Of a stretch of DNA of 64,000 nt, positions 25,270-36,600 are shown piece by piece. A program made the translations under genes and the position numbers. Position 1 is the first letter of the stretch. Each line of letters opens with the position of its first letter. Location: assembly GCF_042679565.1 (NCBI RefSeq), contig NZ_JBHTMY010000002.1, forward strand, positions 310,001 through 374,000, in the 5' to 3' direction. The notes beneath the pieces were generated by a model that saw nothing but the letters and a program-made list of their open reading frames with translations, was not told the origin of the DNA and did no database searches. Source of the stretch: Namhaeicola litoreus. GTDB lineage: Bacteria; Bacteroidota; Bacteroidia; Flavobacteriales; Flavobacteriaceae.

Positions 25270-28200
25270 ATGAACCTGACCAAGAAGGAGCAAGAAGCTT
25301 TATTACAAATCTATGAGGAATGGTGGAAAAGCTATTTGAACGGGGATGTAAAAACGTATGATAAATACCTGGATGATGGTTTTCACTTTGTGGGGTCTAC
25401 CAATAATGAAGAGTTCCTAAGCAGGAAAGATACCACTGATTTTTTTAAAGCTACTGCAGATCAATTGGCGGGGAAAGCTGAGTTGAGAAATACCACAAGA
25501 AACATCGAATTATTGAGCAACGAACTGGTTATGATGACCGATGTGGCCGACGCTTATGTACTCAGTAACTCGGACTGGGTTTTTTACTCCCGTTTCAGAT
25601 TTACTTCTATACTGAAAAAAAAGGACATCGGTTGGCGTTTTATTTATCAGCATTTTTCTGCGCCAGATTCGAAAGCAGATGAAGGAGAAACACTTGGTAC
25701 TCAAAAAATCACTAAAGAAAACCGGGAACTCAAAGAGGCTATTAAAAGAAGAACCATAGAGTTAGAGCAGAAGAACAGAGATCTCCAAATTGAGACATCC
25801 TTAGAGAGAATCAGAGCTCAGGTAACGGCGATGAAAGATTCCGCTGATTTGTTAGATATCGTAGTGACCATGCGCGCAGAATTCGTTTCACTGGGTCATG
25901 AGGCTAATTATTTTTGGCACATGCGCTGGCTTCCGGACACTTATAAAAAAGCGATGACTTCCGGTGATGGTACCCGCATTGGTATGGTCATGTCATTACC
26001 CAGACATATACACGGCGATATAGAGCAAGTGGCCGATTGGGAAAAAGGAAATGAACCCATACATATACTGGCCATGGATGTGGATGAGGCAGTAGCATAT
26101 GTAGATAAAATGATCACACTGGGAGATTTTGAACAAATTGATCCTCAAGCGCCTACCTTGGATGACATACGCCATATCGGCGGACTTACCTTTGTGATGG
26201 CGAGAACTACACATGGTGAAATTGGTTATAGCCTTCCTGGAAAACAAACCCATGTGCCAGTCGAAAATCTAAACACCTTGGTACGGTTTGCCGGGGTATT
26301 CGACTTGGCCTATAAACGCTTTGAAGATTTAAAATCAGCTGAACACCAACATAGACAAGTCCAAATTGAATTGGCCTTAGAAAGAGTGAGAGCACGTGCA
26401 ATGGCCATGCATAAAAGTGACGAACTCAAAGAAGTAGTAAAAGAAATTTTTGATCAGTTAGCCATGTTAGATATCAATGCTGAACATGCAGGGATTGTTG
26501 TTGATTATGAACCCGATAAAGATTGGCATTTTTGGATTGCCGAAAGGCAGGATATTCCGGCCAAGGTAACTGTTCCATATCTCGACTTGGTCTGGGATAG
26601 ACAATTTTCAGAGGCGAAAGAGCAAGGTAAAGATTTCTTCACCACCCTACTCGACTTCGAGCAAAAGAACAACTTTTATAAAACACTGTTACCCCATATT
26701 GAGGGATTGAATAAAAAGGCAAAAGATTTTTATTTTAACTGCCCCGGATTATCCATATCAACAGCTATTCAAAAGGATATCGGCCTTTATATTGAAAATT
26801 TCTCAGGCACACCCTATTCCGAAGAAGAAAATCAAATTTTCAAGCGCTTTGCATCAGTATTCCAACAAGCTTACACGCGTTTCCTAGACCTTCAAAAAGC
26901 TGAAGCTCAGGCAAGAGAAGCCCAAATAGAGGCAGCACTAGAAAAAGTCCGTTCCAGGTCATTGGCGATGCATCATTCAGATGAATTATCAGAGGTCTCA
27001 TTCGAATTAGTGAAACAAATAAAAGCACTTGGCATAAATACTTGGGGATGTGCCTTCAACATCTATGGAGAAAATGAATCTACCGAGTGGTTTAGCAATG
27101 ACAAGGGAGCCATGCCCAAGTATAAAACACCCCGTGAAGGTATTTTTCTACGCTATTACCAGGCAGGTCAAAAGGGAGAAGAAATGATCATAGAAGAAAT
27201 TGAAGAAGACAAATGTACCGCACATTATGACTATCTATGCACCTTACCCATCGTTGGTGAAAGCTTATTAAAAGCCAAGGAGTCTGGTATTTCCTTCCCC
27301 TCCTACCAAATAGACCATGCTGTCTTTATGAAATATGGCTATTTATTGTTTATTACATTCGAACCGGTACCTGAAGCTTATGATATTTTTAAACGTTTTG
27401 CCAAAGTGTTCGAACAGACCTACACCCGCTTCCTCGACCTTCAAAAAGCGGAAGCACAAGCGCGAGAGGCAGAAATTGAATTAGCCTTAGAACGGGTCAG
27501 AGCAAGAACGATGTCTATGCAGAGCTCTGAAGAACTTGCTGATGTAGCATTTATTCTCTTCGAACAACTCAGGAGCCTCGGTGGAAATCTTTGGGGTACA
27601 GGCTTTGGGCTATGCGAAGAAAATTCTGAAGAAGATGAGTTTTGGTTTGCCAACGAAAATGGTGTTTTTCCAAGAGTTGCTATTCCTAACAATACTGATC
27701 CTGCCCATAAACAGATGTATGAGGGGTGGAAGAAAAAAACTGATTTCCTGTCTATCGAGAAGGCAGATAAAGAACTTCAACAACATTATGATTACCTGCT
27801 CTCACTTCCAGAGGTAAGGCCCTTTTTCGAAAAAATCATTGACGAAGGTCTTGCTTTTCCGGAAAGACAACAGTGGAATGCCGCTTATTTTTCGAAAGGC
27901 TATTTGTTAATTATTACCCTGGAACCTTATCCGGAAATGGATATTTTCAAAAGATTCGCCAATGTCTTCGAGCAGACCTATACCCGCTTCCTCGACCTGC
28001 AAAAAGCAGAAGCCCAAACTCGAGAAGCAAAAATAGAGGCCGCTTTAGAAAAAGTCAGAAGCCGAACCATGGCTATGCAACAGAGTAACGAGCTACCCCT
28101 AGCTGCTAATGTGCTTTTTTCTGAGGTGAGAAAATTGGGTATTCCTGCCTGGAGTTGCGGTTATAATATACTTGTAGAAGATAAAAAGTTCTCCGAATGT

Positions 28201-29466
28201 TGGATGAGTAGTGAAAATGAAATCCAGCCTGTTTTTAAACTTCCCCTCACCGAACATGAAAGTCTGATTCCATGGTACGAGGCCATCATCAATAACAACG
28301 ATTTCTTTGTCTATGAGCAAGGAGATGATGATCTGACCGAACACTATCGTTATTTAGGTCAGTTACCCGGTGTCAAAGAGCTTTTTGAACAGTTTGCTGC
28401 TGCAAATATTTCTCTACCCACCTTTCAGGTCAATCATTTGGCAAGATTTGATCAAGGGTTCTTACTTTTTATCACCTATGAACGCGTTCCTGATGCCCAT
28501 GACATCTTTAAAAGGTTTACAACTGTTTTTAACCAGACCTATACCCGTTTTCTCGACTTAAAAAAAGCTGAAGATCAGGCGGTTCGTGCCGAAAAAGATC
28601 TGATCGCCATCAAAGTGGCAAGGCAAAAAGCCGAAGAGGCCCTTGCTGAACTCAAAGCAACACAATCACAATTGATACAACAAGAAAAACTTGCTTCTTT
28701 AGGACAACTTACGGCAGGCATAGCCCATGAAATCAAAAATCCATTAAATTTTGTGAATAATTTTTCCGAAGTGAGTTTAGAACTCATCGATGAAGCTCTT
28801 GAAGAAATAGAACAGATTTCAAACAATGAACATGCCAGCCTGTCTGCTGAAATTTTATCCGATATCAAAACCAACCTTCGAAAAATTCACGAACATGGAA
28901 GTCGTGCCGACGGCATTGTCACTTCCATGCTGCAACATTCCAGGGGAGGCTCGGGTTCGCTTGAGCCAAACAATTTAAATACCTTGGTCAAAGAATATGT
29001 CAACTTGAGTTTTCACGGGATGCGAGCGAGCAAATATCCCATCAATGTAGAAATTCGAATGGATCTGGATAATAAGATTCAACCAGTTAACTTAATTCGT
29101 GAAGATTTTTCACGAGTCATTTTGAATCTCTGTAATAATGCCTTTGATGCGATGAGGGAAAAGTTAAATAAAAACAAAGACGCCGGTTTTTTACCCCATT
29201 TAACAGTCCAGACTAAAAAACTAAAAAACAAAGTTATTCTGTCAATCAAAGACAACGGACCGGGCATACCGGTTGAAATTAGAGACAAAATTCTCCAACC
29301 TTTCTTTACCACTAAAAAAGGAACCGAAGGAACAGGTCTGGGTCTTTCTATTACGCATGATATCATTAAGGCACATGGAGGAGAAATAAAGATAGAATCA
29401 ACCACAGGCGAAGGACTAACTTTCGATAAGTCGGGTACAACATTTAGTATTCAATTGCCCGTTTAA
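25270..29466 (+). CDS. Giant soluble histidine kinase: NTF2-like domain, five tandem GAF-like modules, kinase core
   Basis: 1398 residues, no signal peptide or membrane segment, so cytoplasmic. Residues about 1-135 form an NTF2/SnoaL-like domain. After a coiled coil (about 150-180) come five modules of about 185 residues. Each opens with a helix of the type IEAALEKVRSR.MAMH and closes with DIFKRFA.VFEQTYTRFLDL. The interior has the alternating strand/helix look of a GAF fold. A coiled coil leads to HisKA with His1153 in HEIKNPLNFVNNF, then HATPase ending in GTGLGLSITHDIIKAHGG. No receiver domain. The kinase would pass phosphate to a separate response regulator. First gene of a closely spaced run; its paralogue follows 11 bases later. 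Confidence 0.9.
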   Translation: MNLTKKEQEALLQIYEEWWKSYLNGDVKTYDKYLDDGFHFVGSTNNEEFLSRKDTTDFFKATADQLAGKAELRNTTRNIELLSNELVMMTDVADAYVLSNSDWVFYSRFRFTSILKKKDIGWRFIYQHFSAPDSKADEGETLGTQKITKENRELKEAIKRRTIELEQKNRDLQIETSLERIRAQVTAMKDSADLLDIVVTMRAEFVSLGHEANYFWHMRWLPDTYKKAMTSGDGTRIGMVMSLPRHIHGDIEQVADWEKGNEPIHILAMDVDEAVAYVDKMITLGDFEQIDPQAPTLDDIRHIGGLTFVMARTTHGEIGYSLPGKQTHVPVENLNTLVRFAGVFDLAYKRFEDLKSAEHQHRQVQIELALERVRARAMAMHKSDELKEVVKEIFDQLAMLDINAEHAGIVVDYEPDKDWHFWIAERQDIPAKVTVPYLDLVWDRQFSEAKEQGKDFFTTLLDFEQKNNFYKTLLPHIEGLNKKAKDFYFNCPGLSISTAIQKDIGLYIENFSGTPYSEEENQIFKRFASVFQQAYTRFLDLQKAEAQAREAQIEAALEKVRSRSLAMHHSDELSEVSFELVKQIKALGINTWGCAFNIYGENESTEWFSNDKGAMPKYKTPREGIFLRYYQAGQKGEEMIIEEIEEDKCTAHYDYLCTLPIVGESLLKAKESGISFPSYQIDHAVFMKYGYLLFITFEPVPEAYDIFKRFAKVFEQTYTRFLDLQKAEAQAREAEIELALERVRARTMSMQSSEELADVAFILFEQLRSLGGNLWGTGFGLCEENSEEDEFWFANENGVFPRVAIPNNTDPAHKQMYEGWKKKTDFLSIEKADKELQQHYDYLLSLPEVRPFFEKIIDEGLAFPERQQWNAAYFSKGYLLIITLEPYPEMDIFKRFANVFEQTYTRFLDLQKAEAQTREAKIEAALEKVRSRTMAMQQSNELPLAANVLFSEVRKLGIPAWSCGYNILVEDKKFSECWMSSENEIQPVFKLPLTEHESLIPWYEAIINNNDFFVYEQGDDDLTEHYRYLGQLPGVKELFEQFAAANISLPTFQVNHLARFDQGFLLFITYERVPDAHDIFKRFTTVFNQTYTRFLDLKKAEDQAVRAEKDLIAIKVARQKAEEALAELKATQSQLIQQEKLASLGQLTAGIAHEIKNPLNFVNNFSEVSLELIDEALEEIEQISNNEHASLSAEILSDIKTNLRKIHEHGSRADGIVTSMLQHSRGGSGSLEPNNLNTLVKEYVNLSFHGMRASKYPINVEIRMDLDNKIQPVNLIREDFSRVILNLCNNAFDAMREKLNKNKDAGFLPHLTVQTKKLKNKVILSIKDNGPGIPVEIRDKILQPFFTTKKGTEGTGLGLSITHDIIKAHGGEIKIESTTGEGLTFDKSGTTFSIQLPV

Positions 29467-29477
29467 ATTGATCTAAA

Positions 29478-32400
29478 ATGGAAAGAGGAAAGCAGGAATT
29501 ATTGGAAAAAACTTACCTAGAGATGATACGGGTTGGTTTTGAGTCTAATGATCCAAACTTATTAGAAGAATTAGTGGATGAGAAGATTGTGGGTTTTGGA
29601 ACCGCCTTAGATGAGAAAATTATAGGCATTGAAGAATTTAAAAAACTCCTGATCAACCAAAAAAAACAAAGCGAAGGAATTGATATTTCCTATCGTAATG
29701 AGCGCGTTGACCAATTTATTTCGAAAGATGAGAATACGGCAGTCCTTGCCGAAGATATTTATCTCACCGTCCATACTGCCGGAGATCGTCTAGAAATTTA
29801 TCTGCGCTTTTCAATCGTTTTTCATTATATCAACCAACAATGGAAAGTTGTCCATTGGCATTCTTCTAAACCAGAACAAGTAGAGAGTGAAAAAGATACC
29901 TGGGGGATTGATCTTTACAAACAAAAGGCCGAGGAATTAGAAAGGTTGGTGGAAGAAAAAACAGCAGATCTAAAAGTAAAAAATAGAGAACTGGAAATCG
30001 AAACAAGTCTGGAGAGGGTGCGTTCAGCCACTATGGCCATGCACAAAACTTATGAACTTCGAAACGTCATAAGTACCGTATTCGATCAACTAAAAGAGTT
30101 AGGGCTACCCTTGGATGCTTGCTACATTGATATTTTTGAGCCCGATAACTGGGGATTAAATATTTGGGTTGGAACGGAAACAGATAGCTATCCTGAAAAG
30201 TTAACAGTCTCTTATCTGGATCATCCTCTTTTTAACAAGACCCAACAGGCTCGCATTAACAAGGAGGCCTTCTTTACGCTGCAAGATAATAAGGACTCAA
30301 AGAACAAATTTGTAAGGCATTTGGTATCCGAAAATGTAGTGCCGCAAGAAAGGGTGGATTTCATGCTTCAACTCGATGGGCTGGATATGTCTGTTGCCCT
30401 TTCAGATCATGCTGCTCTCAATATTTACAATTATCGCGGTATTCGGTATTCCACAGAACAGAATCATATAATCAAACGTTTTTCCAATGTTTTTGAACAA
30501 GCGTATACCCGTTTCCTTGACCTCCAAAAAGCAGAAAACCAAGCGCAGGAAGCGCAGATCGAAGCCTCACTGGAACGTGTGCGCGCCAGAGCCATGGCTA
30601 TGCACAAAACCGATGAGTTGACAGATGTCCTCTGCGTACTCTTCGATCAGTTCGATCTGCTAGGTATCAATCCGGTATTGACCCACCTTACGCTGTTTGA
30701 TGAAGAGAATGAAACCTTCAGTATCCGGCTGACCACTACTGCTCACAACAGAGTAGTAGCAGATCAATTAATAGATATTCATGCCATCGATGCCTGGAAA
30801 CAGGCCTATGCTCAATGGAAAACTTGTGAGCCCAATGCAGTAAACACCATTGATTACGCACCGGATGATCTTCCTTTTTTATGGGATTTACTATCCGAAG
30901 TAATGAGTGCTTTGCCGGAAGGACACAAGATAAATCCCGAGGACTTTCCAAATGGGCTATTTACCGTCCAAGGGCATTTTCAATTTGGATACCTGGGTTT
31001 CAACCATTCCCGCAAAGCCACCGAAAAAGAAAAGAGTATTGTCAGTCGCTTTGCCCGGGAATTTGGCCGTGCCTATCAGCGCTTCCTGGATCTGGAAAAA
31101 GCCGAAAAACAAGCCCGTGAAGCAAAAATCGAGACAGCTTTGGAGCGAGTTCGCTCCTATTCCATGGGCATGCAGAGCACAAAAGATTTTGGGGCAGTGA
31201 CCACCGAAATGTTTAATCAGTTGCGAAATTTTGGCGAAGACATGTATGCCACTGGAATCGTGTTTTGCGACAAACATGAAGGACATGTAGAGCAATGGCA
31301 CAGCATTCCGGGTGGCGGAATGCTAAGTCCGATGATAGTCCCGATAGACTTAGATTATATCCATCAATACCGATATGATCAATGGAAAGCAGGGGAGGAA
31401 TTGTTTTCTATTGAAATTCCCGGCGATTTTATTGAACAGCATTTTGAAGATATTTTTAAGCTACCCTCTGCTCAAATTACAATAAAGGATTTGGAATCTC
31501 GCAATGCTCCCATGCCGGCTATTCCCGATTGGGAAATTGATTATGGAGCTTCTTTCAAAAATGGATATATCCTAATTTCTTCTTTAAAACATCTTGAAAA
31601 TCCTGATATTCTGCCGCGTTTTGCAAAAGTATTTGAGCAGGCTTACATCCGCTTTCTCGACCTTCAGAAAGCAGAAGCGCAGGCAAGAGAAGCCAAAATA
31701 GAAGCCGCTTTAGAGAGAGTGCGTTCAAAAACCATGGCCATGCACAATAGTAAAGAATTAGAGGGCATCGTAATTACCTTATTTGATGAAGTATTGAATT
31801 TAGGCCTAGACAAAACCATGCGTTGCGGGATAGGTATTCTAGAAGGTCATGAAAGAATGGAAACCCGATCTGTAAATGCCAGTTCTGACGGAACCGTAGA
31901 ATTGCGCGTAGGTATGTTAAATATGGATATACATCCCATGTTAGTGGGACTAAAAAAAGAATGGCTAAAAGGAAAAAAAGATTATACCTATGAATTTACA
32001 AAGCAGGATGTTAAAAAATATTACGAGGTACTTAACAACGAACCGGAGTATCCGTTTAATGCAAATATGGATACCTTACCCGATAGAGAATACCATCGAA
32101 GTTTCTTTTTTTCTTCCGGTATTCTTTTCGCATTTTCAGAAACACCGATCTCTGAAGAATCATCACATATTTTGGCTAGGTTTGCCTCGGTATTTGGCCA
32201 AACCTACAGAAGATTCTTAGACCTATTAAAAGCAGAGGCCTCTGCAAAAGAAGCAATAAAACAAACTTCATTAGACCGTGTGCGAGCCGAAATAGCTTCC
32301 ATGCGCTCAACAGAAGACCTGCGGCGCATTACGCCATTGATATGGAGAGAATTAAACACTTTGGGCGTACCCTTTTTCCGATGCGGAGTATTTATTATAG

Positions 32401-33647
32401 ACGAAAAAGAAGAAAAGATAAATGTGTATCTATCTGCTCCTGACGGACATTCGCTTGCGGCATTACATTTGCCTTTTAATTTGAATGAACTCACTAAGAA
32501 TACGGTTTCTAACTGGGCTAAACAAGAGGTTTACCACACGCATTGGGACAAAGAAACATTTACTGCCTGGATGAATACCATGAAGAACCAGGGTCAGATC
32601 AGGAGTACAAGAGACTATCAAGATGCAGAAAAAGCTCCTGAATCTCTCGACCTCCATTTTGTACCATTTAAACAGGGAATGCTCTATGTTGGAAATGATA
32701 AACACTTGTCTGAAGAAGAATTAAAATTGGTAAAAGTATTGGCTGAATCTTTTTCTATAGCCTATGCCCGGTATGAGGATTTTACCAATTTGGAACTGGC
32801 TAAAGGAAGTGCAGAAAAAGCATTGAAAGATTTAGAATCGGCGCAAGAGCAGCTTATTCAACAAGAAAAACTGGCAAGTCTCGGACAGCTTACTGCAGGT
32901 ATTGCACATGAAATTAAAAATCCGCTAAATTTTGTCAATAATTTCTCTGATCTAAGCAAAGAATTAATCGACGAGGTTTTTATAGAGTTGGAAAGTTTGG
33001 GCGATTCTGATACAAAAGAAGAAATCATTTCCATTTTAAAAGACGTAAAAAGTAACCTAACCAAAGTACATGAACACGGTACAAGAGCAAATGGCATAGT
33101 CACATCTATGCTGCAACACAGCAGAGCCTCAGGAATTAAACGTGAAGCCAGAGATTTTAACGCATTGGTCAAAGAATTTGTTCATTTGTCTTACCATGGT
33201 ATGCGCGCAGGTAAAGCACCTATCAATGTAAAAATAGACTTGGATCTCCATCCTAATGTTGGGCAGGTAAATCTCATTAGCGAAGATTTTTCTAGGGTGA
33301 TTTTAAACTTGTGCAACAATGCCTTTGATGCCATGAGAAACAAATTAAATGCAAACAAAGAGACAGATTTTTTAGCAAATCTTACCGTGCAGACCAAAAT
33401 ACGAAAAGACAAAGTTATTCTCTCAATTCAAGACAATGGACACGGCATACCTGAAGAAATAAGAGATAAAATTTTCCAACCCTTTTTTACGACAAAAAAA
33501 GGAACCGATGGTACCGGTCTTGGTCTTTCTATTACCCATGACATTATCAAAGCACATGGTGGAGAATTGACAGTAAAATCAATCGTTGACGATAGCCCTG
33601 ACACAAAAGAGACAGGAACTGTTTTTAGGATAACCTTGCCCATTTAG
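29478..33647 (+). CDS. Giant soluble histidine kinase, paralogue of the preceding gene
   Basis: 1389 residues with the same plan: NTF2/SnoaL-like domain (about 1-135, with VVHWHSSKPEQ near its end), coiled coil, five GAF-like modules, HisKA (His1144 in HEIKNPLNFVNNF) and HATPase. Module interiors differ strongly from those of the first giant kinase while the module borders (LERVR.R.MAMH and RFLDLQKAE.QA) are kept, suggesting different ligands on a shared transmission scaffold. The fifth module is the most diverged (QTSLDRVRAEIASM). Its N-terminal domain is closer to that of the small kinase at 40742 than to the first giant kinase. No receiver, no membrane segment. Confidence 0.9.
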   Translation: MERGKQELLEKTYLEMIRVGFESNDPNLLEELVDEKIVGFGTALDEKIIGIEEFKKLLINQKKQSEGIDISYRNERVDQFISKDENTAVLAEDIYLTVHTAGDRLEIYLRFSIVFHYINQQWKVVHWHSSKPEQVESEKDTWGIDLYKQKAEELERLVEEKTADLKVKNRELEIETSLERVRSATMAMHKTYELRNVISTVFDQLKELGLPLDACYIDIFEPDNWGLNIWVGTETDSYPEKLTVSYLDHPLFNKTQQARINKEAFFTLQDNKDSKNKFVRHLVSENVVPQERVDFMLQLDGLDMSVALSDHAALNIYNYRGIRYSTEQNHIIKRFSNVFEQAYTRFLDLQKAENQAQEAQIEASLERVRARAMAMHKTDELTDVLCVLFDQFDLLGINPVLTHLTLFDEENETFSIRLTTTAHNRVVADQLIDIHAIDAWKQAYAQWKTCEPNAVNTIDYAPDDLPFLWDLLSEVMSALPEGHKINPEDFPNGLFTVQGHFQFGYLGFNHSRKATEKEKSIVSRFAREFGRAYQRFLDLEKAEKQAREAKIETALERVRSYSMGMQSTKDFGAVTTEMFNQLRNFGEDMYATGIVFCDKHEGHVEQWHSIPGGGMLSPMIVPIDLDYIHQYRYDQWKAGEELFSIEIPGDFIEQHFEDIFKLPSAQITIKDLESRNAPMPAIPDWEIDYGASFKNGYILISSLKHLENPDILPRFAKVFEQAYIRFLDLQKAEAQAREAKIEAALERVRSKTMAMHNSKELEGIVITLFDEVLNLGLDKTMRCGIGILEGHERMETRSVNASSDGTVELRVGMLNMDIHPMLVGLKKEWLKGKKDYTYEFTKQDVKKYYEVLNNEPEYPFNANMDTLPDREYHRSFFFSSGILFAFSETPISEESSHILARFASVFGQTYRRFLDLLKAEASAKEAIKQTSLDRVRAEIASMRSTEDLRRITPLIWRELNTLGVPFFRCGVFIIDEKEEKINVYLSAPDGHSLAALHLPFNLNELTKNTVSNWAKQEVYHTHWDKETFTAWMNTMKNQGQIRSTRDYQDAEKAPESLDLHFVPFKQGMLYVGNDKHLSEEELKLVKVLAESFSIAYARYEDFTNLELAKGSAEKALKDLESAQEQLIQQEKLASLGQLTAGIAHEIKNPLNFVNNFSDLSKELIDEVFIELESLGDSDTKEEIISILKDVKSNLTKVHEHGTRANGIVTSMLQHSRASGIKREARDFNALVKEFVHLSYHGMRAGKAPINVKIDLDLHPNVGQVNLISEDFSRVILNLCNNAFDAMRNKLNANKETDFLANLTVQTKIRKDKVILSIQDNGHGIPEEIRDKIFQPFFTTKKGTDGTGLGLSITHDIIKAHGGELTVKSIVDDSPDTKETGTVFRITLPI

Positions 33648-33660
33648 ATCATACAACAAA

Positions 33661-36600
33661 ATGAAAAACAATATGCCCCCTTTAAAAAAACTCTTATTGA
33701 CGCTGTTCTCAGTTTTGACCTTAAATACATGGGCACAATTAAATTTGGATAACCTGCAGCAGTTTTCCGAAAAAAATGGCTTGTCGAGTGAAACTGTAAA
33801 CAGGGTACTGGTAGACAAAAAGGGATATATCTGGATCGGCACACCAAATGGTCTTTCTCGTTATGACGGATATGAGTTTAAACAATTTTTCAGCAACCCA
33901 ACGGATAGTACGGCCATTCAGGGCATGTTGATTTATGCGATGATGGAAGATGAGCAAGGTAACATTTGGGCTGGGACTAACCCTAGTTTTTTAGAAATGT
34001 ATGATCCGAAAAAGAACACCTTCAAATCTTACGATTATTCATCCATCATCGATCCTTTATTTGGCAAGAACCCATTATATGGTTACACTTTGTTTTCTGT
34101 AAGAGAAAATGCTAATCATAGAATTTATTTTATAGTTACCTCTTACGAAGAGGAATCTTGGCTGCTATATCTTGACCCCAAAGACAATGTGATAAAAATT
34201 TACAATGGTCCAGATGAAAAAGCATTTCGCGGTGCTTACAGACTAATAAAAGGGTCTTCCGGAGAGATTTGGGTACTCTCAAATTCAGGCATGTTTTTTA
34301 TCGATAAGAACAATCAACTCAAGCCATATCACACCCTCGATAATTTGATGTATAAGAAGGGTAAGTATCCTACGGATATGGCTTTTACATCAGACCAACA
34401 TATGTTGGTGATTACAGATGACTTTTCTTTGATTGATCTAAACTTAGATACAGACCAAACCCAAACATGGGAGGCTGATTATCTCAAAAAACAGGGTGTT
34501 TCCGGCACCAGTTTCAATCATATTGTTTTAGATCAATCAGAAAATATTTGGATAGGAACAGGTATGGGGCTGTATTATTTCGATAGAAAAAACCATGATT
34601 TTGAGGCATTCACAGAAGGACAAAATAAGGATTTCGAACACATACCTATAACCTCTTTGGCGATAGACCATTTCGGAAATCTTTGGATCGGGACAGCCAA
34701 CAAAGGGCTATTGTACTACGAAGAAAAACCTAATTTTATAAGCTACAGAAGCAATAATAATGAAGAAAATTCCTTAGGTGGATGGGTGGGTCAAATTTTC
34801 GAAGCTTCAGATAGAAAAATCTGGCTGAGAAATAACAATGGAATAAATATTTTAGACATTCCACAGAAAAAAATGCAATTGCTCCAAAGCAAGTCTCTCC
34901 CTCCTTATTTCAATATAGCTACAATCTGGGAAAATGATCGTTCCGTTTTTATGTCGATGTTCGAACAATCTGTATATCGTTTCTCATTACAAGATCAATC
35001 CATTAGTAAAGCAGAATTCCCAGGTTTTCCTGAAAAGCTTACGATTAGATCTTTTCATAAAGATGTGTTTGGCAATGAATGGTATGGCACCGATAGGGGC
35101 CTTTACTGCAAGAAAAACAATACCCAATCCTATAAGAATTACGACTTACTCCACTTGCCCGGCGCAGATATGAGAAGTAATAACATCAATAGTATTTTTG
35201 AAAGTGTAAAATACGGTTTATGGTTGCTGACAGATAACGGATTTTACTTGTATCGCTATGACAATGATAGCATTGAAAGACATGGTTTCGATCCAAAATT
35301 GGGAGATACCTTTATCACGCAAGATATGAGTTCATTTTATGAAGATCCTAACGGCAACATTTGGCTTGGTCTTTGGCAAGGCGGACTTGCAAACTTTAAC
35401 CCTGAAACAAAGACAATCAAAAATTATACGGCCGATGATGGTCTTCCATCTATGAGCATTCAAGGTATTTTGGGTGACGAGAAGAACGGTACGCTTTGGC
35501 TGAGTTCTTTTAATGGCTTAACCAGGTTTGACCCATCAGTAGAAAAATTCAATAACTTTTCCGTAATGGATGGTATACAGGGTTCACAATTTTCAGATGG
35601 CGCCTGTTTACAAACCTCCGACGGCTTGTTAATTTTTGGCGGATCTAATGGAATTACGATTTTAGATCCAGATGAAATCAAGACAAATTACGCCGCTCCA
35701 AAAGTCTTTTTAACAGATTTAAAATTGTTTAACAGATCTGTTATCCCCGGTGAAAATTCTGTTCTAAAAAAACCTATTGATGAAACAGATGAGGTTATCT
35801 TGAACCACAACCAAAATGATCTTTCCCTTGAATTTGTAGCTCTCCATTTTTCGAATCCATTAAAAAATGAATATGCCTATACCCTGGAAAATTACGATGA
35901 TACGTGGAGAAATGTAGGCAGTCAGAACCAGGCATTTTACCCAAATCTTAGTCCGGGTAAATACCTGTTTAAAGTAAAAGCGGCAAATGACAAAGGTGTA
36001 TGGAGTGATGAAAGTTCATCCCTTCAAATTACGATCAAACCCCCTTGGTGGAAAACGTGGTGGGCATACAGCCTTTATGCACTTGGTTTTTTATTGATGG
36101 GAATTCTCCTGCATCGATTTTTTAAAGCAAGAACCATCCGTATAGAAAGAGAAAAATCAAAAGATAGAGAACTTAAACAAGCCAAAGAAATTGAAAAGGC
36201 CTATACCCAACTCAAAACCACCCAAACACAACTGATCCAATCCGAAAAAATGGCGAGTTTAGGTGAGCTTACGGCAGGGATAGCCCATGAAATTCAAAAC
36301 CCTCTAAATTTTGTGAATAATTTTGCCGAAGTGAGTACAGAATTGATTGAAGAAGTTGAAGAAGAAATAAAAAAGAAACCTGAAGAGAGAGATGAAGGCC
36401 TGGTAACACACAACATGGTTGATCTTAAAGAGAATTTAAAGAAAATCAATCATCATGGTAAACGCGCCGGAGAAATCGTCAAAGGTATGCTCCAACATTC
36501 CAGGGCTGGTTCAGGCCAAAAAGAATGGACGGATCTCAATACATTAGCAGATGAATACTTCCGTTTGGCTTACCATGGACTTAGAGCCAAAGACAAGAGT

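Noticed and set aside
25270..33647. Assembly artefact creating the repeated kinase modules
   Set aside because: Modules are similar only at borders; interiors differ clearly at DNA level, so a collapsed or duplicated assembly is unlikely.
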